Shown piece after piece: positions 10,280 through 22,115 of a stretch of 64,000 bases of DNA. How positions within the stretch are numbered: the first letter of the stretch is position 1; each line of letters begins with the position of its first letter. The stretch spans positions 130,000,532 through 130,064,531 of the forward strand of contig NC_055996.1 in assembly GCF_018446385.1 (NCBI RefSeq), written 5' to 3'. A program made the position numbers and the translations under genes. Origin of the DNA: Zingiber officinale. Lineage: Eukaryota > Streptophyta > Magnoliopsida > Zingiberales > Zingiberaceae. The notes beneath the pieces are model-generated. The model did not search any database. It was not told the origin of the DNA and saw only the letters and a list, made by a program, of their open reading frames with translations.

Positions 10280-13200
10280 ATGGTGGCGGAGGATGCGATT
10301 CTAGGTTTTCTCCAGTCGCAAGACGAGATCGCCGACTCTCATGAATTTGCAGCCGGCTTAGGGATCGACCATACTGAGCTTGAGAACGTCATCAAGCGGC
10401 TCAATGGCTTCGAGATCATCGATGCACAGGTATTCTAACGTCTGATCCCTTCTGTTAATGTCACCCACCAAATTAGCCCTTTGTAAGTTTTTGTGGGAGC
10501 GATTTCTTACTGTGCTCTCCTGTAGGATTTTAAGAAGGACAATTATCTCCTTACCGAAGAGGGCAAGCTGTATGCCGTGGAAGGGTCGCCAGAAGTTAAC
10601 TTCTTCCTAGCAGTGCCTCCAGAGGGTATCTCCCTTGCAAATCTCAAGGTGAGTGTTGCTTATTTGTTGAAAATTTAGTTGTCGAGACCGAACTATATGT
10701 AGTGATTGTGGAAGTTGCAATCTTTGAAGTTGTATTGCTTGCATTGGTCATCGTCATTTCCTATTTAATTTATTTGGCTGTTGGTTCAGATAACGTTGGA
10801 CCCAAAAGTATTCAGTATAGGGTCATCCTGGTCTAAAAAGAACAACTGGATTGAAATTGCCAAGGGATCTGTAACAAGGAAGGTATGGTAGATTTTGCCC
10901 TCTTATCCTTTAGTTCCCTTTCTGTTTGTTATTTTCAAGATATTTCCAAATGGTGGTCAGGACTTTCTCTGCATTATATGCCTGTGGCATCCTAGTTAGC
11001 TAGTTTAGTCCCACACAATGAATTGTGGATTAATAAAAAATCTTTATAAAGATGGATAAGCTACTACCAACTTAGGCGTAAGCATTTCGGGGCAATGATA
11101 AGTTAATTAGTCTCTTATCTAGTGCGTCATGACAATTGGTATCAAAGTGGACCTAATCCTAGGCACAATGAGATTTTAGAGAGGGTTGCCTCATGCCTGC
11201 ATGATATGCTTGTGACATCCTAGTTATTCCAAGTAATGAGATGTGGGCTAAGAAAGAAGTTCTTTAAGGCTATGTGATCTACTATTAAGTATTAACTCGC
11301 TTAAGCATTTTGGATTAGTGACTGAGCTAACAAGTTAATGAGTCAATATCTCTTTTCATCTAAGTTGATAATGACAATTGATTCAAGAGCAGAATTAATT
11401 TTAGGTATAGTAAGTTATTGAAAAGTGTTGCATGATGGTGTCCACCATCGGACATCACATGCCGACTACTAGAAAAAATTTAGGCTGTAAGTTGGACTTT
11501 GGGCCTTGATATGTACGTCAAGATATAATCGATGCCATCTTAATTATGACACTCTAGTTTACTTCGGGTTATAAAGAAGCTTTAAAAGAACGAATGATCT
11601 ATTATTAGCTTGGGTTAAGCATTTTGAGTAAGTGATTTTTTTTAAAAAAAAGTTAATGAGCTAGTTGTTTCATTTAAGTGAGGTGTGATAGTGCTAGTCT
11701 TTTCATGTTTGCTTTTTCTAAGTATTGGTTTCTTCATCTATGCTAATATTTAGAGCAATTAGTGTAGCTCCAACTGATAATAAAGCGAGAGAAATAGGAT
11801 ATAAGATGGTATTAAGATATTCAAAGAAAACCTGTTGATTCTACAGTGAAGAAATAAATTTATTAGATCCAAGGGTGTGAGTGGCAGAGGGAGATAAAAA
11901 GAAAAAATAGTAAATGTAATAAAAAAAATACTTGATTTGAATATTACTAGTGATATTTCTTTACATAGAACTCAGTGGAAGGAATATAATTTATGTATAG
12001 ACACCCCAAATAGTTGGAATAATCATGGCTTGATGATGACGATGATTAATCTTTCTTTCTATGACACTTCTAGGCATTTAAAATGAAACATGTTATAGTT
12101 GTAAACAAGTTCTTTTGGTAAACTGAATGGATGTTATGGTATTATACTACTTAAATGGTTATCCAAACTGGTCAAAATTTTGAGTAAATTGGATGCTAGT
12201 AACTAGGCACCAAACCCTTCATTTGCTTTTTATTATCTTTTTTGGCATTAGTTAAATTTTTGACAACCAGCATAGATCATTGAAAAGTAGCACATGTTTT
12301 AGCATGTACCTGCTACTTTTAGCTGTATTTTTGGTTCAATTATTTGCAGGACCATGTACATGCAATTTGCAATTGCTTGTTTTAGCTGGACATTCTTATC
12401 AGGGACCTTATTGTCTGTCACACAGAATTATTTTCAAACTAAACCATAATCAAAATGTTTTATCTTGCTTTGAAAACCCTTTTATAGTACACCTTGTTAT
12501 AGTTTATTCTGTTGTTTAATGCCTTTTATAGGTTGATGCAGTTGAGGACAAAGTTAAGGATTTGCTAAAAGGAATTGAAGATGGAAAGGTTCGTATAACA
12601 TACTTATGTGTTTTATTTTAACTGTCTTTAGTTAATTTAATAATTTTTATTCAAAAAACAGCAGAATTCCCTTCATTCTGTCGCAGTTATGCCTCAATGA
12701 TGCATTTTTCTCCTTGAATTTTCATATCTAATATTTGTGTAAGGATGCTCCATTTATCTTAGTAATTTTTTCTACTGGGGTTCTTTGCTTTTGTCAGAAA
12801 ATAATTTTCAGATTGCTTATAATGGTGAATAGTTTTGCATACGAGTAATGCTGATAATTTACTTGCTTCGTAGAATTTTATTTGGATCCATTATTTTAAA
12901 TGTCAGACAAAAGCAGTGCTTGATGTCAAGATGTATACAATTAGTGACAGTGTTATATAAATATGTTATAAAAGTGTACTAGGAATTAAATGCAAACTTC
13001 TACTTTTATTGCATGTTCTGGTTATTTTGTTCAAAAAGTGTTTTGATCCAAGACAACTCGATGCATATTAACTGAAACATTAACTTCCTCAAAAATAGTT
13101 AGAAGCCTCTACGACAAGGGTATATGTTTTTAATTATGAAGAATTACTTAATAGATACATGATGTGATTTTTTAAGAGCCCAATTAGAAGAGGGATATTT

Positions 13201-16200
13201 GGAAAGAGAGGGGATGATGTGCTCCCTGGAGTTCCTTTTACATTATATTTTTGGTTCTCAATCTAGATGTACTAGATATTTGGCACACCCTTCTCAATCT
13301 GTTATGCAAACAATTCTTTATTCAGCTTTATTTATGCTTATACTCCTATGTTTGGATGAATTTTGTGTCTTGTTTTTGCTAATTAGTGAGGACTGAGTCA
13401 TGACTATCATATTTTATTGCATTGTCAAGTTTACTCTCCCCCAAAACGAATTTGGCAATTAAAATTGGGATTGTTTGATTAGGTGATAAACTGGCAATGC
13501 AAGTTGCATATCAATCAATAGCTAGAGTATTAAAGTCTTTTATGGTTTATGTGTATATTTTGTAGTGTTAGTGATACTCGTACTATTTTGATATATCATT
13601 AAGCACTTTTGGGTCTCTAGTGCATATTGTTATATGGTTGGTAATGTTCACTACATACAATTATGACCTTTCAATTTACATTTGTTATATATATGGAAAT
13701 AAAATTTGGCATAGCTCTGATTGTTGTAAAGGTTATATTCAAACCTTTTAATTTTGTTCTTTGTTCATTAAGGAAAAGAAAATAATTTGGGATGTTAATG
13801 CATTTCTATGACCAGTTGCACATTCTTTTGTATTGTCGAATCATCAGATCAAATTTTATTAATATTAGACTAGTGTTCGAATCTCATGTCCTAATTGGAG
13901 CTAAAACTGTGCTTACAGTTCGTTGATGGGAATGATGTCGCAGAACTGTTGAAAAGAAAGCTTATCGTCAAACAGTAAGAAATATTTCCTTGTCGATTGC
14001 TTTTACTTTCTATTCCTCTAGAAAAGGTTGAGGCTTCAAGTGTGAGGAGAAAATTATTTACCTAGGTCCTTGTTAGTTGGTGAGTTCAATACCAGTATCC
14101 TCTAATTTTTGTAGTTTCATTTTTTGTGATTTTGGTACTTCTTTTAAAAGGTACTTAATTGAGACTACTTTATAATGAAGCCCCCTATACTTCTATACTG
14201 GTTCTATACTTCTATTTTCCTCATGCTAACCTTTTCTAATGCTCCTTGGAAAGAAGAGCTAGGAAGCAATGCCTATTATATCTTGTTAAAGATTTTACTT
14301 TGAGTGTCTTCTTAGCACTGAATATGACTTTGGTAGATTGGGCATATCAGGAAGTACACTGAAATAATCTCAATTTGATATTTTATTGTCTTTCAGAATC
14401 CTATTAAGCAGATGGAGAATCCTATGCATGTCAACTATGTACTTGTTTGTATACTCTATGTGGTCGCCTTTATCTTTGTGCTTCCACATAGTTATATTTT
14501 TAGTAGATCTAATTCTGCCATTATGTGTAATTGTATAGTTTTCCACTTGATTTTTGTTCTTCTTACAGGACTTGGAAGGGTTACAAATTAAGAAAAGGTC
14601 CCAAGTATGTTTCAAAAAGGAAAAAAGCAGCGACTGATTTGACTCGAGAACATCTACAAAAGTACCTTCCTCGTGCTCTTGATTTTAAATTTTCTTTTTT
14701 TCTCAGCTTTGATTATATTTTAGTTCAGAAGCAATTTTGAAGTTTATATTTCATTGCATGTGATAAATCCTTCTCAGTGTTTTGATGCTTGTTAAAATGT
14801 TAGTATGTTTCCAATATGAAATGCTTGAACACATTTTATTCTATCCATGACTGTATTATTCATATTAGAGTTGAACTTTTTGTTATTTGTTCAATAATTT
14901 TTGAGGTATCTCCCTTGTTATTTTGTGGTAAATATTCCACATTTGGTAGTTCAGAACCAGATCTATGGTATTTCGTCTATAGGCATTACTAGTTAGTTTC
15001 TGTCGTATTATTTCCATTTTATTCGGACATGATAGTCCTTTACACTCCAGTTTGTTTTCTTTGCTCGACTACAGGCAAGTTTTCTCTATTACTCTTTGTT
15101 TAAACTATTCCGTGGCGGTTTTTGATGATTGCATTCTCCTCTTCATCTAGTTAGGGCTTTGGCTTCAACTGCTCAATCTTGATTTTGCTAGGTTTTCTTC
15201 TGTCTTAAAACTTTCTAAGGCTCCACACCAATTTTGTTTAGATCTCTTTTACATCTTTGATCTTTTTGAGTGCAAGAAATATTTCATATTTTGTTGTTTC
15301 TTATTTTTCTTCTCTTCTGTTGAAGGGGTGACTGGAAAGATCTAGAGTTTAAAGAGTACAATCTTAATGCTCAAGGGCAACCAATTCAAATTGGCTACTT
15401 GCAACCTTTGTTAGAGGCATGGTTCAAATCATCACTACATACTTTATTAAGATAGCTAATATTTGATTGTTATGAGGGTAAAATGAAAACCTATTCTATC
15501 TTTCAAATATTTGTTTATTTATTTATGCATATGTTATGTACTTCCATAAAGGCAAGAGGCCATGGTTAATTTTGTGAATCTTTCATAATGGTGATCCTTG
15601 TAAAATGGTTGTGCAAGATTTAAGATAGTTTTTAGTTAACAGCAAAATTATCAAATGCACAAGTCCGTATGTGCAAGATTTACTGTATTGAATAAAAAAT
15701 TTCAATTTTTCCTAAACTTTTTGAATTTCTCATGCACAGGTCCGTGAGGAAATTCAAAATATCTTCTTACAAATGGGGTAAACAAAATTTTGGATTTCAC
15801 CTTCTCTTCATATGCTATTCTTATGGATTCATAATTTGAAGTATTCTTCATGCAGTTTTGAGGAGATGCCAACAAATAACTTCGTTGAGAGTAGGTAACT
15901 ACATGTTTAACTTATCAACACTACTTAATCCTTTTCTCTGGTGGCATCATTGGAAACAGAATTAGTTATTTCTTATTAAAGTTTGAGAAGATAAATCTGC
16001 AAAAATAGTAGTTGAATTTGATGCCTGGATTAGGCTGAGTTACTTGTTTAACAAAACATACTTGATAATTAAGAAATTGCATGAATAATAATGTATTGTT
16101 TGACTCTTGTAGTGGTATTTCACTAGATAATGCACTACATATGAAAATGAACACCAAAAAATATGTTTGAATTCATGTATTCAGTATTGAAATCAATCAA

Positions 16201-19200
16201 TTTCGATGAAGCATGCGCTTATATTGGGTTGTGCCTAGTGAGAAAGTTAATTATGTCTATGAAGCATTTATTCTTTGAACAAATCCAACTCTTTTACATA
16301 GTGTTTTTAAGAGTTCTAAATATTTTTTACTTAAAACTTTTTGGTCATTTTCATTTTTATTGTGTGTAAAAAGTTCAAATTCCTTACAGATAAATGTTTA
16401 TAATACTCTAGAATCAATCATTTCTTAATGGAATTTGTGTCCCTCTTTTTTTTTCACTTTTTTCTTGCAGCTTTTGGAATTTTGATGCTTTATTCCAGCC
16501 ACAACAGCATCCTGCTCGTGATTCACATGATACTTTCTTTCTTAAAGGTTGAATGTTGATGTGAAATCCATCTCTTATTGTCATCTATCCCCTTCAAATT
16601 TGCTGATAGATACATGATTAATTATTTTCTACAGCTCCTGCCACCACAAGGGATTTACCTGAGGATTATGTTGAGAGGGTGAAACGAGTTCATGAAGTTG
16701 GTGGTTATGGATCCAAAGGGTATTCTATTTTTTTCTTCTATGCATATCCTCTTAATTGCTTACAAGGTCTTTCCTTTTCCAGCTATGGATATGATTGGAA
16801 AAGAGATGAAGCGGACAAGAATTTGCTTCGGACACACACAACTGCAGTTTCCACAAGAATGCTATACATGCTTGCTCAGAAGGTGTTTTTTTCTTCCTGT
16901 TTTTAATTCTTTTAAACTCATTACTTGTGTTGCTGAAATTCCTATTTGAGATTCCTTATTCATTCTCTGCATTACAAACCAAGTTTAATTTGCATCGCAA
17001 AGTATTCGGTAACTTTTCCTAGAACTCAAGGCATTCTATACTCCAATTAATGTTATCGTATATATTAAGCTAAATTTGTAGCAATTGTGTAGTATCCCAT
17101 GTTCAAATTATATCATATGATGTTTATGAATCATTCATTCTTGTTGCTATTGTCTTTGTAATATCATAGTCGATTTATGTAGCATAATGAAGATATATTT
17201 GTAAGAATTCTGAGAGAAATACTTAGTGCGACAAAGGAAAAATATTCTAGATGCATTTTATGAAGTTAGAGTTGGAGAAAGTATTGTTTTATGTGAATAT
17301 GTATTGGATGATGATGATATTTCACTTGTAGTGCCTGATTATGACTTGATGAAATAGTTACACTTCAGCTGATCCTAGGTTAAAAGTCTTGCACATGCAA
17401 ATATAATGGTATACTTAGTAAGAATATGTAGTGGTTACCTTGTTTGGCAAACTCCTCTTTTGTTGCCAAAAAAAAACTGATACTCTGGTAATGCACAAAA
17501 GTTGTCATCTATTGCTTTGATAGTGGAACTAGAGTTGAGATATTAAATTGGTTAGTTGTCAATTTAAAGGTATGTTTCTAATCAACTGCATAAGTTCTAG
17601 TTACTTTTCAGATTATACGTGTGTTACAACAACTATAAGTTGTTTCTTGATCAATCCTCACATCCCTAGTTTTCTAAATAATGATGATGTAATCATATTT
17701 CTAGTTGCCATTGACAATTACTTCTAACTATGAAATTCATGCTAAACTTACAACTCACTCCCAGGATGAACATATAGTGTTGTACCTGCTGAATTTGTTC
17801 AAATTCTTGAAGTTGAACTACATAATTCATATTCATTTTTATTTTTTGCCTGTGTTGAGATTTCTTTTTGTATGCAGTTAGATACTCAGTTTGATGTCTC
17901 TTTATTATCTGAGTTTATGTGAGTTTGAGATGATTGCTATCCCATATTAGTTTATGTGAGTTTGAGATGGTTGCTATCCCATATTGCTTGATTATTTATT
18001 ATTTGCTTCAAAATATTTATATGTAGTTAACAGTTATTTTTTTGTGGATTTTTAAGTTCTTGTTTATTAATTTGATTCATTTTGTGATCCATAGTAACTA
18101 GTCTCTTCCTTATTCAGAAACCTTTCACGCCAAAGAGATACTACTCTATTGATCGTGTATTTCGCAATGAAGCAGTTGATAGAACTCATCTTGCAGAGTT
18201 CCATCAGATAGAAGGTATTGATTTGCAGTTCTGAGACCATCATATCTTGGCTGGACAATTGTAATTTCATACAAAGTGCATTTTTAATCATCATTGTTTG
18301 TAAGTCATTAAACATTTCAATTTTTTTTGGTTATTAGGACTCATCTGTGACCATGGACTCACACTTGGTGATCTCATTGGGGTATTGGAGGACTTCTTTG
18401 CACGCCTTGGTAAGAAAACAATGCAAGGAACTCTTTCATTAGTATTAGTGCCTTAGTGGTCTTTTTGCTATTGTCTTGTGTTTCTATCTTTGCATGTGTA
18501 ACTAATTAAACTAATTGTTTGATGGAAGTAGGGTTGACTTGTTGATAATATCATACTGGCAACACATCATTTCTTTATCCATAAATCCAATGTTTTTGAG
18601 CATATGAATAGTTGCTCCTGGAGTGGCGTGGATAAATAGGGGGCTGGTCATAAACCATGATTCAAGAGGATCCAGATTTTTTTTAGCATTTCCAGATTCT
18701 AGTTTCTTCAGCATTCATATGCTATTCATTCATTTGCTAGCTATAATATTTTTTTCAAACACCTTTTTTAACTGTAAAGCATCTTTGCACGAGTTTAACT
18801 GAAACATAAATTATTGGGCATTGTTTATCTTTCTTTGAAAGTGGAGTTATTATCGTTATTCTTTTTTAGGCATGACAAAGCTCCGTTTCAAACCAGCGTA
18901 CAATCCGTACACTGAACCAAGCATGGAAATCTTTAGGTACCAAATTCTGTTCACGATTTGTTACTCAGAAAGTCCCAATCTTGTCTGATCTGGTTCTCTC
19001 TCTCACACACAGCTATCATGATGGTTTGAATAAGTGGGTTGAGATTGGGAACTCTGGCATGTTCAGACCAGAAATGCTACTTCCGATGGGGCTTCCTGAG
19101 GATGTCAATGTTATCGCATGGGGACTCTCCCTTGAAAGGTATGTTTTTTTTGCTCTTTATTCATTATAATGCACATGTCCAATTGGGTTAGAAAGCAATT

Positions 19201-19690
19201 CATTTAGCTTATTTAGGCTATTTCAGAATCATGTTTCCTACATTTGTAGTCAACAATCTGTTTTATTTGCCTCTCTGTAGAGGCGGATTCTGTTGTTGAC
19301 TTTATGCTGACCTTTTCACTTCTCTAGCCTGTTCCTTTGCCCTATAAAGAAATCTATGCTCTACACACAGCTAATAAGCAAATGCAATTTCTTGCTGGTC
19401 CCATCACTTGGATCTATGGCACAACCTTTTTTTTTCTCTTCTGGAATAAATGTACTTTTTACTTATACTTACCATTATTCTGTGTAACCCAGGCCGACGA
19501 TGATCTTGTATGGAATCGACAACATCAGAGATCTCTTTGGACCGAAGGTATAGAAACACCGTAAAAGCATGATTGGATTATAATACATCAGTAGCTAGAG
19601 AATTGTGGTTTAAGACATAATTATCGTTGGTTTCAGGTTGATTTCAATGTTATAAAGAACGGGCCTATATGCAGATTGGGGCTGCAGTAA
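10280..19690 (+). CDS. Phenylalanine--tRNA ligase alpha subunit, cytosolic
   Basis: Charges tRNA-Phe with phenylalanine; the alpha subunit carries the class II catalytic core of the (alpha-beta)2 enzyme. I read 18 coding exons: 10280-10429, 10526-10648, 10790-10882, 12532-12588, 13919-13974, 14569-14661, 15326-15416, 15740-15777, 15856-15894, 16471-16547, 16635-16719, 16783-16882, 18118-18214, 18338-18409, 18870-18936, 19013-19138, 19493-19547, 19637-19690. They sum to 1473 nt (490 residues), the usual plant length, and all phases agree. The N-terminal DNA-binding-fold region covers about residues 1-150; [11 protein letters not shown] follows near 180; motif 2 is at 349-367 ([19 protein letters not shown]); motif 3 GLSLER is at 450-455. 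Intron 7 seems to start with GC (GAG|GCATGG), which keeps PLLE joined to [13 protein letters not shown]. The start is supported by the match of residues 2-50 to plant homologues. Corresponds to Arabidopsis At4g39280 by memory. Confidence 0.95.
10960..11690. repeat. Three diverged ~0.24 kb repeats in synthetase intron 3
   Basis: Intron 3 is 1.65 kb and carries three loosely similar segments (about 10965-11175, 11205-11420 and 11520-11690), each with a GATC-TACTA-TTA phrase followed by TTAAGCATTTTG or GTAAGCATTTCGG and a GACAATTG-type end. They look like copies of an old non-coding repeat; the family is not recognised. Confidence 0.45.
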
Positions 19691-21388
19691 ATCACCACAG
19701 CATCCAATACAATCCTTTTTCCATTTAGTATCAGTGGACTGGTGTTTTGTTTCCTTTTCATTTTTGTTTGGTCTGATACAAAAGATGCTTTTCAAAGACA
19801 TTGTTATGCTACATGTTTGCTAATAAAGACTACATAGTGCAATATAGGGTGAAAGAGATGATATTTGGGTTCATAAATTAGTTACAATGGCCCAAAGATT
19901 GAAATCATTGCACTTTTTTGCATTCAATTTAATTCGTATTCCTTGGGTTGTGGATTAATTTTGAATTGATGGTGTTTCTTATAATATACAATTTATTTAA
20001 TTTAGTATAATTGTGTCTCCAAATACGTGAAATGGTCTTCCATGTAGGTCATGCTTGTCCAGCCCCATGCAACTTAAATTCATGGATCAATCCAGCTGGC
20101 CTAGGAGTTGGTATTTAAGTGGTCGACTAGTATCAATGGGTAAGTGGTTGAGTTGTAGCTGTGACAAATATTTCTTCCATTTAAGGGGTCATTCAGTATT
20201 TCATTTATTTCTTTATCTCATCGTGGAACCGGTGACGAGTAGCATTTGGCACGAGCACTATTACATTTTGCATCAATGAATTAATTCAATATAAAAGAGA
20301 TAAAAGAGATAAATCATAGATGATTATTAATCTTCTTGGGAATAATGATTAATATATAAAAAAAGTATTTATCTTGGTTATGTTTGAAGAGTCAAATTTT
20401 AGATTTCATGATAATATTTTATGTACTAATTACTACATCATCCTTTCGGACAATTGACAAATTGTTCATGTGATAAAAAGACGAAATCGCTCGCCCCCAG
20501 CGCCCCCGTCACACCCGATCCAAGGTCATCGCGAGAGAGGTAAATCACAGCATCCTGAGTGAACATGTGACAAACTGCCAAATTGTTCATGCTTGATATG
20601 ATAATGGGTGCCAGCCAACTAATTATGCTCTACTGGCTAAACAAAACAACAAAGGTCGTCCATTTGATATAATTTGCCCGTCAAATCAATTCATTAATGT
20701 TATTTTCTTTTATAAAAAACATTTAAATTGAAGTTGTCACTTCCCCGTATTTGCATTCATCATGGAAGGGAACAAAACAAAGAATTCCATGGCTAATTTC
20801 CCGTTAGCACTCAACACCAATCATCATTCTACTACTATTTCGCCAACAAATAATTAAGAGCATTGCTAGTGGTTGTCTAGTTCCTTTCGAGTCTCAGTAC
20901 GTTAGTTGAAGAGAGAGTGTTTGGACAATGTTTGATCGTAGAATATGGAAGGTAATTTAAAATTTTAATTTATATTTGCCATCGCACAGAATATCAGCTT
21001 GGTTTTTAAATGCATCTGATCCATTTAATTGAGCATGCATGCGTACGGTATAGTATGGATATTAAATTTTCTAATGAGAACGTGCAATATTTTTAGGTTT
21101 CTTTGCGAACGCGATCTAATGGATAGATACGCGGGTAGGTATTAGGTAGATTTTCTTTTCCTTTTTTAAATACTCCTTAAACATGGTAAAAGGTTATTTG
21201 CTCGTTCCCGTAAATTATGGATATCTTAATCACCGTACGCGATCTTTAAAATTAAACTTGCGTGTATATAGAAGAAGATAAATATAGATACATAATTAAC
21301 ACGCGAACTTTAAATACTCAAATGATAGATACGATACGAGTCATGATATTAAAGGCAAAAACAGAGGTTTGATATCGTGCAATGTTAA
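19691..21388. other. Intergenic, 3' flank of synthetase gene
   Basis: Likely holds the 3' UTR of the synthetase gene (AATAAA-like TAATAAAG near 19821) and then AT-rich intergenic sequence. No ORF with gene character, RNA gene or clear transposon was found. Confidence 0.5.
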
Positions 21389-22115
21389 ATGCACATGTTA
21401 AAAACAGAGAAACACTACAAATACTGCTCTGCTTCCTCTGAAGCCTCTACTCATGGATTCTCCTTCACTACATCCTTCCATTCTCCACCTACTACTAGCC
21501 CAACCGCCACTGCCGACGACATCTTCCTCCGGCCGCCACCAGTCCTTCCCGCCCCCTCGCCTCCCTCGACCACGCGGACGGCGCCATTAACCAAACGCCG
21601 AAGCTCCACGACGAAGTAGGAACCAACTCCAAGTGCTCGCTCTCTTCCTTCTTCGGCCTCGCAAACACGCGTAAAAAGGCAACGAAGGCAAATCGAGGGG
21701 AGCGGCGATGGATGGCGAGAACGGGAAGGAGAAGAACAGAGGGAGATTGGTCAACATGAGCAGGCTCCTGAAGAAGTACTACGCGAGCGTGATGCAGCCT
21801 CTGCTGTTCGTTAAAGGGGAGAAAGAAAAGGAGAAGGCGCTGCAGAGGAGGCCGTGCTCATTCTCCGGCGACCCCGGTTTCAAGGAGCAGGGGAGGAGAG
21901 GAAAGCAGAGGAGGAAAACAGAGCAGCTGCGGTCGGCGCCGGAGTCCGCGAGGACGCCCCGCGCCAACAGCGGGGCGCTGGCGTCGTCGGTTTTCTCGTC
22001 CTCGAACGGAAGCACGATGGAGGAGCTGCAGAGCGCTATACAGGCGGCGATCGCGCACTGCAAGAACTCACTTGCGAATTCCGAGCAGCAAGGGAATGAG
22101 AATCTGGCTGGCTGA
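21389..22115 (+). pseudogene. BKI1-like BRI1 kinase inhibitor, reading in three frames
   Basis: BKI1 proteins sit at the plasma membrane and hold the brassinosteroid receptor kinase BRI1 inactive. Three successive frames each match BKI1. Frame A (21389-~21545) has HGFSFTTSFH and TADDIFLRPP, the family N-terminus. Frame B (~21556-21690) has DEVGTNSKCSLSSFFGLANT followed by a basic stretch. Frame C (to 22115; ATG at 21708) has KKYYASVMQPLLF, CSFSGDPGF, SAPESARTPRANSG and the C-terminal STMEELQSAIQAAIAHCKNS, the receptor-binding motif. The switches fall at or near CCCCC (21552-21556) and AAAAA (21673-21677). So it is either a pseudogene with two single-base indels or an intact gene with two assembly errors. 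A short form starting at 21708 would keep the basic and C-terminal parts (135 residues). The family is usually one exon, so introns are an unlikely explanation. Confidence 0.8.

Larger units (their letters stand above)
3530..10348 (+). repeat. Tandem array of the synthetase gene 5' region, 4 units
   Basis: Four head-to-tail copies of a unit of about 1.15-1.2 kb: U1 3530-4730, U2 4731-5914, U3 5915-9478 (split by a solo LTR at 6368-8777), U4 9479-10348. Each starts near TAGAAACTACAATATATTTAAAG, runs through AT-rich flank and a CCTACTACTAAAGGAGGCGGC leader-like stretch (lost or altered in U4), and reaches the start codon and first ~22 codons of the phenylalanyl-tRNA synthetase alpha gene. U1-U3 then switch after CATGAATTT into a ~300-bp spacer. 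Only U4 runs on into the true exon 1. The copies are diverged by substitutions and small indels, so the array is not recent. Confidence 0.85.

Noticed and set aside
12280-12519. 79-codon ORF with a signal-peptide-like start
   Set aside because: It lies wholly in intron 3 of the synthetase gene, just before exon 4, and has no family match or supporting signals.
20055-20279. 74-codon ORF after the synthetase gene
   Set aside because: No protein-like features; in the 3' flank.
21858-22063. Minus-strand ORFs under the BKI1-like locus
   Set aside because: Shadows of the GC-rich plus-strand coding sequence, which has clear family motifs.
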